Shown here piece by piece: positions 1 to 5,949 of a DNA stretch of 8,387 nt. Origin of the DNA: an uncultured Lachnospiraceae bacterium (GTDB lineage: Bacteria > Bacillota_A > Clostridia > Lachnospirales > Lachnospiraceae); contig CACZQE010000227.1 of the NCBI GenBank assembly GCA_902783205.1, positions 1-8,387 of the forward strand, read 5' to 3'. Under the pieces are notes generated by a model. That model had not been told where the DNA came from. It made no database searches and saw only the letters and a program-made list of their open reading frames with translations. The translations under genes were made by a program, and so were the position numbers. Numbering within the stretch: the first letter of the stretch is position 1; every line of letters begins with the position of its first letter.

Positions 1-687
1 GATCTTTCTCAGCCGGGCTCCCATCTCCGGATAGGTGGCTCCGACTACCGCGCCGATATAGCTGTATGAATCACCCATGATTTCCTCGCCCCAGCGGGCA
101 ACTTTTTCCGCCACCAGCTCGTAAAGGGGCCTGTCCCCGACCATCTGGTCCTGGAACTCTCCGCTGCTGGGATTAGAAGTCTTGACCAGGATGAACATTC
201 CTTTCCCGGTCTCACGGCAGACATCCGTAAAAGGCTTGATTCCGTCGGATCCCAGATAGGGATTGACTGTGACAAAGTCCTCGTTAAAAGGTGAAAATGC
301 GTGCTTTCCAAGGGTAATCTTTCCCAGATGTCCCCGGGCATAAGCAGCGGAAGTAGACCCGATGTCCCCCCGCTTCACATCACCGATGATCACAAGCCCC
401 CTGCTTTTTGCGTAATCGCAGGTTCGCTTGAAGGCACGGATTCCCTCCACGCCGAACTGCTCATACATGGCAATCTGTGGTTTGACCGCAGGCACCAGGT
501 CGCAGACGGCATCAATGATTCCCTTGTTAAACTGCCAGATAGCCTCCGCTGCCCCGGCAAGTGTATTCCCGTAAGCGCTGAAAGCCTCCTCTGCAATCTT
601 TTCCGGCACATAGGAGAGCATGGGGTCAAGTCCCACAACAATAGGTGCTTCTTTCTTTTTGATTTCCTGCATCAGTTGATTGATCAT
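1..687 (-). CDS. pyrF: Orotidine 5'-phosphate decarboxylase, type 2 (PyrF), C-terminus cut by window edge
   Basis: Decarboxylates OMP to UMP, the last step of de novo pyrimidine synthesis, in the cytoplasm. The frame opens at ATG 687 and stays open for 229 codons to base 1. The family is usually about 300 residues, so roughly the last quarter is missing. Seen in the translation: VGLDPML near residue 18, AVKPQIAMYEQFG near 67 (substrate lysine region), the catalytic signature GDVKRGDIGSTSAAYA with Asp103, Lys105 and Asp108, VNPYLGSDGIKPF near 141 and ILVKTSNPSS near 166. This wording is that of the type 2 PyrF subfamily rather than the short E. coli/Bacillus type. A GGAGG ribosome site lies 5 bases before the ATG, and the gene starts 19 bases after the pyrC stop, so the two are almost certainly cotranscribed. 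The identity is very secure; only the end is unseen. Confidence 0.96.
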   Translation of the reverse strand, partial: MINQLMQEIKKKEAPIVVGLDPMLSYVPEKIAEEAFSAYGNTLAGAAEAIWQFNKGIIDAVCDLVPAVKPQIAMYEQFGVEGIRAFKRTCDYAKSRGLVIIGDVKRGDIGSTSAAYARGHLGKITLGKHAFSPFNEDFVTVNPYLGSDGIKPFTDVCRETGKGMFILVKTSNPSSGEFQDQMVGDRPLYELVAEKVARWGEEIMGDSYSYIGAVVGATYPEMGARLRKI

Positions 688-706
688 ATGTCCCTCCGTC
701 TGTTCT

Positions 707-1969
707 TCAGTCTCCGTAAACAATATTTCCACCGCAGATCGTGTAGCATACTTCTCCGAAAAGATGGGCTCCCAGGAAGGGAGAGTTGGATGCCTTTGAT
801 TCAAAATGATCCACCATCCGCATCCGGTCAGGATGAAAGATTACAAGGTCTGCCGCTTTTCCCACTGAAATATCCCCACCGTCAAAGCCGTAGAGTCTGG
901 CCGGATTCACGGTCATTTTCTCCAGCAGCTGCATGAGAGTCAGATGGCCGCACCGTACCAGGGAAGTAATTCCCAGGGACAGGGCCGTCTCAAGGCCTGT
1001 GATCCCGCTGGGAGCTTTCTCAAAGGGGGCCGATTTTTCTTCTTCCGAGTGGGGGGCGTGGTCTGTTGCAATAATTTCTATAGTTCCGTCCTTAAGGCCC
1101 TCGATGATCTTCCCCCGGTCCCAGTGGGTCCGGACAGGAGGATTCATCTTGCACATGGTCCCGTAGGACAGTACATCTTCTTCCGTCAATGTAAAATGGT
1201 GAGGGGTGGCTTCCGCATACAGCCTGGCTCCCTTGCTCTTTCCGTAGCGGATCAGGTCAACAGACCTGCCCGAGGAAATATGCTGGATATCCACTTTGGC
1301 TCCTGTTTCCATAGCCAGCATAATATCCCTTGCCACCATCACATCCTCTGATATGGCAGGCGCGCCGCCTGTTCCCATCTCCCGGGATACGGCGCCCTGG
1401 TTGATCCCGTTAATCTCGTTGAGAGTGGGATCCTCCTCATGAAGAGAGATAGGCAGATCAAGTTCCGCCGCCTTCTTCATGGCCCTTCGGATCAGGTCCG
1501 GGCTGGTCAGGGGAATGCCGTCATCCGAAAAACCGCAGGCTCCGGCTGCCGCCATGGCTTCAAAATCCACCAGGTCTCTGCCTCCGAACTCCTTTGTCAC
1601 AGCGCTCACCTGGTGTACATGGATGGGAAGCTTTTCCGCCCGGTCAAGTATATCTTTCAATATCTCCGGCCTGTCGACTACCGGCTTTGTGTTGGCCATG
1701 CAGACCACCCTTGTATAGCCTCCTGCTGCCGCCGCACGGCTTCCGCTCTCCAGATCTTCCTTATAGGTAAATCCCGGATCCCTGAAATGGACATGTACAT
1801 CCACAAGTCCGGGTGCCACCACACAGCCGCCGGCGTCGATGACACGGCTGACCGTGCCTTCCGGCTTCTCTCCTATGGCTGCAATCAGTCCGTCTTTAAT
1901 GTAAAGATCCGCCACCATGTCCGTTCCTGTGGCCGGGTTCATGATCCGGCCTTTTCTGATCTCTATCAT
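707..1969 (-). CDS. pyrC: Dihydroorotase, class I (PyrC)
   Basis: Interconverts N-carbamoyl-aspartate and dihydroorotate, the third step of pyrimidine synthesis, as a cytoplasmic zinc amidohydrolase. It has 420 residues, normal for class I bacterial enzymes. Visible landmarks are the DVHVHFRDPG motif with metal ligands His59 and His61, SDDG at 148-151 (Asp metal ligand), SLHEED with His177, His230 in DIQHISS, TPHH at 255-258, KMNPPVR near 274 (substrate loop), and IATDHAPH with the catalytic Asp303. The C-terminal SNSPFLG segment is also typical of dihydroorotase. Allantoinase and hydantoinase share the fold, but the motif set and the pyrF neighbour argue for PyrC. The ATG overlaps the stop of the upstream aminopeptidase as ATGA, and its ribosome site (GGAGGAGG) lies inside that gene's last codons, which suggests translational coupling. 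Confidence 0.96.
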   Translation of the reverse strand: MIEIRKGRIMNPATGTDMVADLYIKDGLIAAIGEKPEGTVSRVIDAGGCVVAPGLVDVHVHFRDPGFTYKEDLESGSRAAAAGGYTRVVCMANTKPVVDRPEILKDILDRAEKLPIHVHQVSAVTKEFGGRDLVDFEAMAAAGACGFSDDGIPLTSPDLIRRAMKKAAELDLPISLHEEDPTLNEINGINQGAVSREMGTGGAPAISEDVMVARDIMLAMETGAKVDIQHISSGRSVDLIRYGKSKGARLYAEATPHHFTLTEEDVLSYGTMCKMNPPVRTHWDRGKIIEGLKDGTIEIIATDHAPHSEEEKSAPFEKAPSGITGLETALSLGITSLVRCGHLTLMQLLEKMTVNPARLYGFDGGDISVGKAADLVIFHPDRMRMVDHFESKASNSPFLGAHLFGEVCYTICGGNIVYGD

Positions 1970-4065
1970 TCCTCATCCTCCTCCGCATCATCCAGAGGGA
2001 TATTCAGGTCAAAGGTTCCTTCCAGAATGAACCTCCCTTCCATGATGATCGGAATCTCTATCCGGTCTTCCGTCACCGCCACAAGGCGGGCGATATCCTC
2101 ATAGGGTATGGTGATATCCGTATGGCAGTTGAAATATGCCTGTTTCAGATCCTTGTCCCGGAGTGCCGAGCACTCATTCTCCCGGGCGATCATCTCCTTG
2201 CCGTCGGGATTATATACCGGAACATCTTCCTCATAGGAATAGCAGGTATCACCCAGAGCGATGTGGGGTCCCATCTTCTCGGCAATGAGAATCGGCATCT
2301 TTTCCATGATATTGTATTTATTGGCGATCGCATAAGCCGTTGTGTTGGTTCCGATCGCAAACTCTCCCATGGGCAGCCGGCTGTGGCCGAAGAATATATT
2401 CTCCTCAATATATTTCCTTCCCTGAGCCGGATCCGGGAAATTCCCGCAGGAATAATCCGTCACCCTTCCCTCTTCAAATGTAATACGAAGGTCTTTAAAG
2501 AGAAGGCCGTTCAGATATACACTGCTTACATGGAGCAGTCCCTCGGTCCCGACCAGTTTGGGTGAGGTAAAGACCTCTCCCACCGGGATATTGACGTCCG
2601 CCACACAGTTCTCAAACTTAGTCTGCTTTTCTTTATCGTCCAGGTAGCTCAGGGCAACCGTAAGATTGGTCATGTTCTCATCTTTTCCCATGATCCGCAC
2701 CTTCTCGGCCTGGTCCAGGGTATCGATGATCTTCTGCTGAATACTTATGTAGCTGTCATTGTCCAGAGAATTGATCTGCCTCACAGCCTCAAAGATCTCC
2801 GGGAAAGGTTCTCCGATGGAGGGCACAGGGTAGGCGATCATGGTATAGCTTCGCTTTTCCTGACTTATATAATGATCCAGCAGCTGGTTGTACCTGGCCG
2901 CATACTCTATGGTCAGCTTCTGCTGCCGCTCGCTCAGACGGTAAGCCTCAGGCTTGAAAACCGGCGAGAAGGGTTCCTCACCGAACACCTCAAAGCATGC
3001 CGGTCCGGCATAACCCTCTGCCAGGGAAGCATTTTCCTCAAGGACCTTTTTCATGATGTCCAGCTTCCGGTCCAGCATCCGTCTGTCAAAATAAATGGCG
3101 TCGTCAAAGCGATGGTCATACTCATACTGGGGATTGGGGCTGGTAGCCATATAACCCACCCTGGCTTTGTGGCTCTTGATCAGGGTATTCATGGCATAGC
3201 GGAAAATGACCGGTTCCAGACCCATTTCCCTGAACTGCATGATGGCCGCCCGGATCACACGCTCATATCCGATCTGATAGCGGATATTGACCGTATGCTT
3301 TCTGGACAGGTCAATACCTTTCAGTAAAAGTCCGCGTCGGAAACCTTCCGTAAATGTGGAAGCAATATCCCGGATTTCCTCTTCCGGCAGGGAATTAAGG
3401 AAATCTGCCGTCCTGAACTCATTGACACTGATATACTCGCCGTACTTATAGAGATAGCGGAGGTCTGTCAGGTCCGAATCCATTATGATCCTGACAGCAA
3501 AATTCCGGCCGGGATCGATCAGGTCTCTGGTCCTCTCTCCGACCCACTCCATGGCATTGTCGTAGAGGAAGCCGTAGACTACATCCCTGACCTTCTTATA
3601 AGAAGGCTCATCTCTGGTAAATATATAATAAACTTCAAGAAAAAGTTCATTTAAAATGGTGATGCGGTAAAGGTCCTGTTCAAAGACAAAGGCTCTCTGG
3701 GACCGCATTTCAACATAAAGGAAACTCAGGATCCTGCCGTATTCCTCTCCCAGCAGGTCTACGGCACAGGCAGGATTGGCAAAAGAGTTCCCGTAATTTA
3801 CCGGTATGATGTCATCATAGAAGGCATGGTTTTCCCTGAGCATTTCCATGAAGGAACGGCTGCTGTAAAGCATATCCGTTCTGACAAGTTCATACCGGTC
3901 CCCGCACATGGACAGGAAGCGGGCCGTGCGTATAAAGTACTCTCTCAGATGTCCCTCAAGGCCGTTTTCTTCACCGGAGGCGATGGCGGCAATCCGCTCC
4001 GCCGCCAGGTCATACCGCTCCTGCAGCAGGTCCTGTTCTTCTTTTGTTCTTGCTCTATAATCCAT
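1966..4065 (-). CDS. Long M29-type metallo-aminopeptidase
   Basis: Predicted cytoplasmic aminopeptidase of the M29 (AmpS/AmpT, thermophilic) family, which removes N-terminal residues using two divalent metals. The catalytic half is C-terminal. From ATG 4065 (699 residues) the metal and catalytic positions are GEVFTSP with Glu497, MGEFAIGTN with Glu568, MGPHIALG with His601 and the nearby tyrosines 609/611, and CHTDITIP with His648 and Asp650. Classical M29 enzymes are about 410 residues, so this protein carries some 300 or more extra N-terminal residues with no motif I can name. I chose ATG 4065 because AAAGGA precedes it. A TTG at 4089 would add 8 residues and has a poorer ribosome site. It follows the small membrane gene by 25 bases and overlaps pyrC by ATGA. 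The very acidic tail (DDAEEDEE) is encoded by the purine-rich pyrC ribosome site. No signal peptide is seen. Substrate and cellular role are unknown. Confidence 0.85.
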   Translation of the reverse strand: MDYRARTKEEQDLLQERYDLAAERIAAIASGEENGLEGHLREYFIRTARFLSMCGDRYELVRTDMLYSSRSFMEMLRENHAFYDDIIPVNYGNSFANPACAVDLLGEEYGRILSFLYVEMRSQRAFVFEQDLYRITILNELFLEVYYIFTRDEPSYKKVRDVVYGFLYDNAMEWVGERTRDLIDPGRNFAVRIIMDSDLTDLRYLYKYGEYISVNEFRTADFLNSLPEEEIRDIASTFTEGFRRGLLLKGIDLSRKHTVNIRYQIGYERVIRAAIMQFREMGLEPVIFRYAMNTLIKSHKARVGYMATSPNPQYEYDHRFDDAIYFDRRMLDRKLDIMKKVLEENASLAEGYAGPACFEVFGEEPFSPVFKPEAYRLSERQQKLTIEYAARYNQLLDHYISQEKRSYTMIAYPVPSIGEPFPEIFEAVRQINSLDNDSYISIQQKIIDTLDQAEKVRIMGKDENMTNLTVALSYLDDKEKQTKFENCVADVNIPVGEVFTSPKLVGTEGLLHVSSVYLNGLLFKDLRITFEEGRVTDYSCGNFPDPAQGRKYIEENIFFGHSRLPMGEFAIGTNTTAYAIANKYNIMEKMPILIAEKMGPHIALGDTCYSYEEDVPVYNPDGKEMIARENECSALRDKDLKQAYFNCHTDITIPYEDIARLVAVTEDRIEIPIIMEGRFILEGTFDLNIPLDDAEEDEE

Positions 4066-4090
4066 TAATATGTATTCCTTTCCGGTCAAA

Positions 4091-4402
4091 CTATTTTCCC
4101 ATCATGATCAGTGTGATCGCCGCGAACACAGTGATGATGTTCAGAACGATACCGGTAATCTTATACCTCTGATTGGTCCTGGCATCGTCATAGCTGAATA
4201 CGCCCCACAGCACCCCGAACATGGCCAGGATGCCGAAAAGACAGCCCAGGACACCGCCCGCGAAGGGAATGCCGCCGCCTGTCAGTACGGAGATCAGCAG
4301 AAGGAGGGCAAAGCCCGCCAGGGTTCCGATGCCGATCAGAACCGTGATCACCGCATTCCGGGAAACTTTTTTTTCCTGAAAAGATATCTTTACCGGTTTC
4401 AT
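4091..4402 (-). CDS. Small three-span membrane protein of unknown function
   Basis: Encodes 103 residues. A short basic N-terminus (residues 1-16, rich in Lys) is followed by three hydrophobic stretches at about 17-40, 47-69 and 82-101. The second is rich in glycine, and a charged loop (YDDARTNQRYK) lies between the second and third. This layout resembles small DUF4190/DUF6142-like proteins of Clostridia; I offer that from memory only, and a profile search would settle it. The ATG overlaps the vanZ-like stop as ATGA, with AAAGGA 6 bases upstream, so the pair is probably made together. The stop (TAG) lies 25 bases before the aminopeptidase ATG. The frame, start and hydrophobic pattern support a real integral membrane protein; the function is not known. 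Confidence 0.8.
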   Translation of the reverse strand: MKPVKISFQEKKVSRNAVITVLIGIGTLAGFALLLLISVLTGGGIPFAGGVLGCLFGILAMFGVLWGVFSYDDARTNQRYKITGIVLNIITVFAAITLIMMGK

Positions 4403-4881
4403 TTATCTTCCTTTCTGTCAACCAATTGATAAAAAAGCTTTCGTGTCAGGCAAAATGCCATCCAGCCGATGGCACCGCCCAGGGTATTCAGGATCAGGTC
4501 ATCCACATCAAAAACTCCCACCCGGGTCACAAGCTGCAGAAGCTCTATGCAAAGAGACAGCCCGAGTGCACTTGCCATGGCCCTGATGAGTCCTACCTCT
4601 CTCTTTCCGATCATGGGAAAGAGGAATCCGATGGGAACAAAGACAAAAACATTTCCGATGAGGTTCAGCAGAAACGCCCATAATGTCACCGAATTCCGAT
4701 ATGCGATGAAACGGTGTATCTCCTGAAAAGGTACCAGATTGTACCTGTATGTATTGTAGCCGTCCGCCCTTCCCAGCTGATCGCTGAAGAGGACGAAATA
4801 TATCAAAATACCTATATATAAAAGGAGCAGGCACACACTGAGCCCTCCTATTTTCTTCTTAGTCAGATTATTCAGATTCAC
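4399..4881 (-). CDS. VanZ-family integral membrane protein
   Basis: A 160-residue membrane protein of the VanZ-like family (VanZ itself is linked to teicoplanin resistance; most family members have no known role). Hydrophobic segments lie at about 12-32, 69-90, 99-118 and 126-146. Family landmarks visible are YNLVPF at 47-52, NLIGN at 73-77 followed by VFVPIGFL, Glu113 in SLCIELLQ, and the acidic cluster FDVDDLILNTLGG at 124-136. The start is GTG at 4881: there is no in-frame ATG before the first membrane segment, and GAGGAAGGA sits just upstream. It is the first gene after a 148-base gap with a good promoter, and it overlaps the next gene by ATGA. Nothing nearby (no vanA/vanH/vanX or two-component genes) suggests glycopeptide resistance, so that function should not be assumed. 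Confidence 0.88.
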   Translation of the reverse strand: MNLNNLTKKKIGGLSVCLLLLYIGILIYFVLFSDQLGRADGYNTYRYNLVPFQEIHRFIAYRNSVTLWAFLLNLIGNVFVFVPIGFLFPMIGKREVGLIRAMASALGLSLCIELLQLVTRVGVFDVDDLILNTLGGAIGWMAFCLTRKLFYQLVDRKEDK

Positions 4882-4883
4882 TG

Positions 4884-4892
4884 TCCTTCCTC
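4884..4892 (-). promoter_or_regulatory. Ribosome binding site that supports the GTG start of vanZ
   Basis: Minus-strand GAGGAAGGA lies immediately before the GTG at 4881-4879. The GAGG part is 7 bases from the start codon, a normal distance. Since no ATG occurs early in the frame, this site decides the start. Confidence 0.65.
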
Positions 4893-4919
4893 AAAAGATG
4901 TTCTATATGAAATACCGAA

Positions 4920-4947
4920 GGGAATCGGACTGAAAAGACCGATTCCC
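4920..4947 (-). repeat. Perfect 9-base inverted repeat at the predicted vanZ transcription start
   Basis: GGGAATCGG at 4920-4928 is matched perfectly by CCGATTCCC at 4939-4947, with a 10-base A-rich centre on the plus strand. It begins one base beyond the -10 box of the predicted vanZ promoter, so it covers the likely transcription start. It could be an operator for a dimeric regulator or, in transcripts reading through from pyrE, a weak terminator or RNA hairpin. On the minus strand it is followed by TTCGGTATTTC, which is not a proper run of T, so a strong intrinsic terminator is unlikely. The symmetry is certain; the role is open. Confidence 0.6.
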
Positions 4948-4948
4948 A

Positions 4949-4977
4949 ATTATACTGCATGACTGTAAAAATGTCCT
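4949..4977 (-). promoter_or_regulatory. Probable sigma-A type promoter for the vanZ-aminopeptidase-pyrC-pyrF genes
   Basis: On the minus strand, a perfect TATAAT -10 box (4954-4949) is preceded by exactly 17 bases and then AGGACA (4977-4972), which matches four of six positions of TTGACA. Transcription would start near 4942, giving a leader of about 60 bases before the GTG of vanZ. The location in the only gap of more than 100 bases in the window fits. This is a consensus match only. Confidence 0.6.
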
Positions 4978-5027
4978 GCCAAAGTCTTCTGTAATCTTCA
5001 GATCAGGCTTTACAGGATGGCTTTGGC
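4978..5027 (-). repeat. Nested inverted repeats downstream of the small open reading frame
   Basis: The outer arms GCCAAAG (4978-4984) and CTTTGGC (5021-5027) enclose inner arms CTGTAA (4989-4994) and TTACAG (5010-5015), giving an imperfect long hairpin just after the stop at 5030. In the transcript (minus strand) it is followed by AGGACA and then TTTTT (4971-4967), so it could act as an inefficient terminator of the pyrK-pyrD-pyrE transcript. The T run is displaced 6 bases from the stem, which weakens the case. Confidence 0.4.
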
Positions 5028-5029
5028 CG

Positions 5030-5182
5030 TCAGATCAGAATGTTCCTGCGGATTCCAAGGTTCTTTGCCCCGCAGATGATGGATATTACGCCTGCCGTTA
5101 CACCGGTTACCAGCACAATAACGCCCAGTGCAATTTCTGCCGCCCCGACTCTGCCAAGTCTTTTAAAAAGTCTCTCGTTCAT
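5030..5182 (-). CDS. 50-residue single-span membrane peptide, unknown function
   Basis: A complete short frame runs from ATG 5182 to TGA 5030-5032. Residues 1-11 are basic (MNERLFKRLGR), residues about 16-38 form one long hydrophobic segment rich in Val, Ile, Gly and Thr, and the tail carries Lys and Arg (AKNLGIRRN). A strong ribosome site (GGGAGG, 5 bases from the ATG) sits between it and the pyrE stop only 14 bases upstream, so it would be made from the pyrE transcript. That ribosome site, the clean membrane profile and the operon-like spacing make it likely to be real despite its size. No family is recognised. It could be a small membrane-associated regulator, or a peptide unrelated to pyrimidine synthesis that merely shares the transcript. 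Confidence 0.7.
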   Translation of the reverse strand: MNERLFKRLGRVGAAEIALGVIVLVTGVTAGVISIICGAKNLGIRRNILI

Positions 5183-5187
5183 ATATA

Positions 5188-5193
5188 CCTCCC
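5188..5193 (-). promoter_or_regulatory. Ribosome binding site of the 50-residue peptide gene
   Basis: Minus-strand GGGAGG, with its GGAGG core five bases from ATG 5182, lies between the pyrE stop (5197-5199) and the small frame. It serves no other start codon, which is the main argument that the small frame is translated. Confidence 0.7.
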
Positions 5194-5196
5194 GGA

Positions 5197-5877
5197 TCAG
5201 TCTTCCTTCACACCGTACTTTTCATAATATGCATCAATAGCATCTTTTAACTGATCATCGATAATGATTTCTCCTTTATAAGGCTTATTATAAAGATGCT
5301 CGACCACTTCTGCCATTGTCACGATTGCACATGTACGCAGGCCGTACTTTTCGCTGATCTCCTGTAATGCGCCCTTCTCACCCTGTCCGCGCTCCATGCG
5401 GTCCACGGAGACCACCAGTCCCAGGACGTCGACATCTCCCTGAGCCTTTACAACAGGCAGAGTCTCCTGAATGGAGGTCCCGGCCGTAGTCACATCTTCA
5501 ATGATCACGATCCTGTCTCCGTCAGTAATCGGAGATCCCAGGAGGATACCCTTGTCACCGTGATCCTTGATCTCCTTACGGTTGGCGCAGTAGCGGATCT
5601 CCTTGTCATACTCTTCGGAGATAGCCATGGATGCCGCCACGCTTAAGGGAATACCCTTGTAGGCAGGCCCGAACAGGACATCAAAATCCAGGCCGAAACT
5701 GTCATGGATGGCACGGGCATAATATCCGCCCAGCCTGCGCAGCTGGGAACCGGTACGGTAGAATCCCGTATTGACAAAGAAAGGCGTCTTTCTGCCGCTC
5801 TTAGTGGTGAAATCACCGAACTTCAGCACCTTGCAGTCGATCATAAATTCTATAAAGTCTTTCTTATACTGTTCCAT
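5197..5877 (-). CDS. pyrE: Orotate phosphoribosyltransferase (PyrE)
   Basis: Joins orotate and PRPP to give OMP and pyrophosphate, the fifth step of UMP synthesis, as a cytoplasmic, normally dimeric enzyme. From ATG 5877 it has 226 residues, normal for the longer bacterial form. Seen: KSGRKTPFFVN near residue 26 (N-terminal orotate-side region), FGPAYKGIPL near 69, the flexible catalytic loop NRKEIKDHGDKG near 99-110, and the PRPP-binding motif IVIIEDVTTAGTSIQ near 123-137 with its paired acids Glu-Asp. A GTG two codons upstream (5883) is possible by frame, but the GGAGGTG ribosome site overlaps it and is ideally placed for the ATG. The gene follows pyrD by a 63-base gap that appears to hold its own promoter, though readthrough from pyrK-pyrD is also likely. 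Confidence 0.96.
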   Translation of the reverse strand: MEQYKKDFIEFMIDCKVLKFGDFTTKSGRKTPFFVNTGFYRTGSQLRRLGGYYARAIHDSFGLDFDVLFGPAYKGIPLSVAASMAISEEYDKEIRYCANRKEIKDHGDKGILLGSPITDGDRIVIIEDVTTAGTSIQETLPVVKAQGDVDVLGLVVSVDRMERGQGEKGALQEISEKYGLRTCAIVTMAEVVEHLYNKPYKGEIIIDDQLKDAIDAYYEKYGVKED

Positions 5878-5880
5878 AAA

Positions 5881-5887
5881 CACCTCC
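5881..5887 (-). promoter_or_regulatory. Ribosome binding site that fixes the pyrE start
   Basis: Minus-strand GGAGGTG, with the GGAGG core 5 bases before ATG 5877. The alternative GTG start at 5883 lies inside this site and so would have no ribosome site of its own. Confidence 0.75.
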
Positions 5888-5920
5888 GGCGTATGTATTT
5901 TTCTTTTTTAATTCAGATTG

Positions 5921-5949
5921 ATTCTAACACAAAACGGGTACCTTGGCTA
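5921..5949 (-). promoter_or_regulatory. Candidate promoter for pyrE (extended -10)
   Basis: On the minus strand, TGT directly precedes TAGAAT (5926-5921), giving an extended -10 element that matches five of six TATAAT positions. Seventeen bases upstream is TAGCCA (5949-5944), matching four of six -35 positions and including the pyrD stop codon. The start would be near 5914, with an A-rich leader of about 37 bases and no obvious hairpin. No PyrR-binding sequence or attenuator is seen here. A consensus match only. Confidence 0.45.

Noticed and set aside
301..936. Plus-strand open frame of 211 codons opposite pyrF and the end of pyrC
   Set aside because: It lies antisense to two securely identified enzymes, has no ribosome site that I can see, and its translation is a mix rich in Arg, Ser and His with no family resemblance.
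1439..2104. Plus-strand open frame of 221 codons opposite pyrC and the peptidase tail
   Set aside because: A shadow of the strongly coding minus strand; the translation is low quality (His, Arg, Cys and Ser rich) and spans the junction of two real genes.
4089..4089. TTG at 4089 as start of the aminopeptidase
   Set aside because: ATG 4065 has an AAAGGA site upstream, while the TTG lies one base after the previous stop codon with only a weak GGGA before it.
4399..4881. Glycopeptide resistance locus suggested by the VanZ-like gene
   Set aside because: VanZ-like proteins are common in Firmicutes and there are no vanH, vanA, vanX, vanR or vanS genes beside it.
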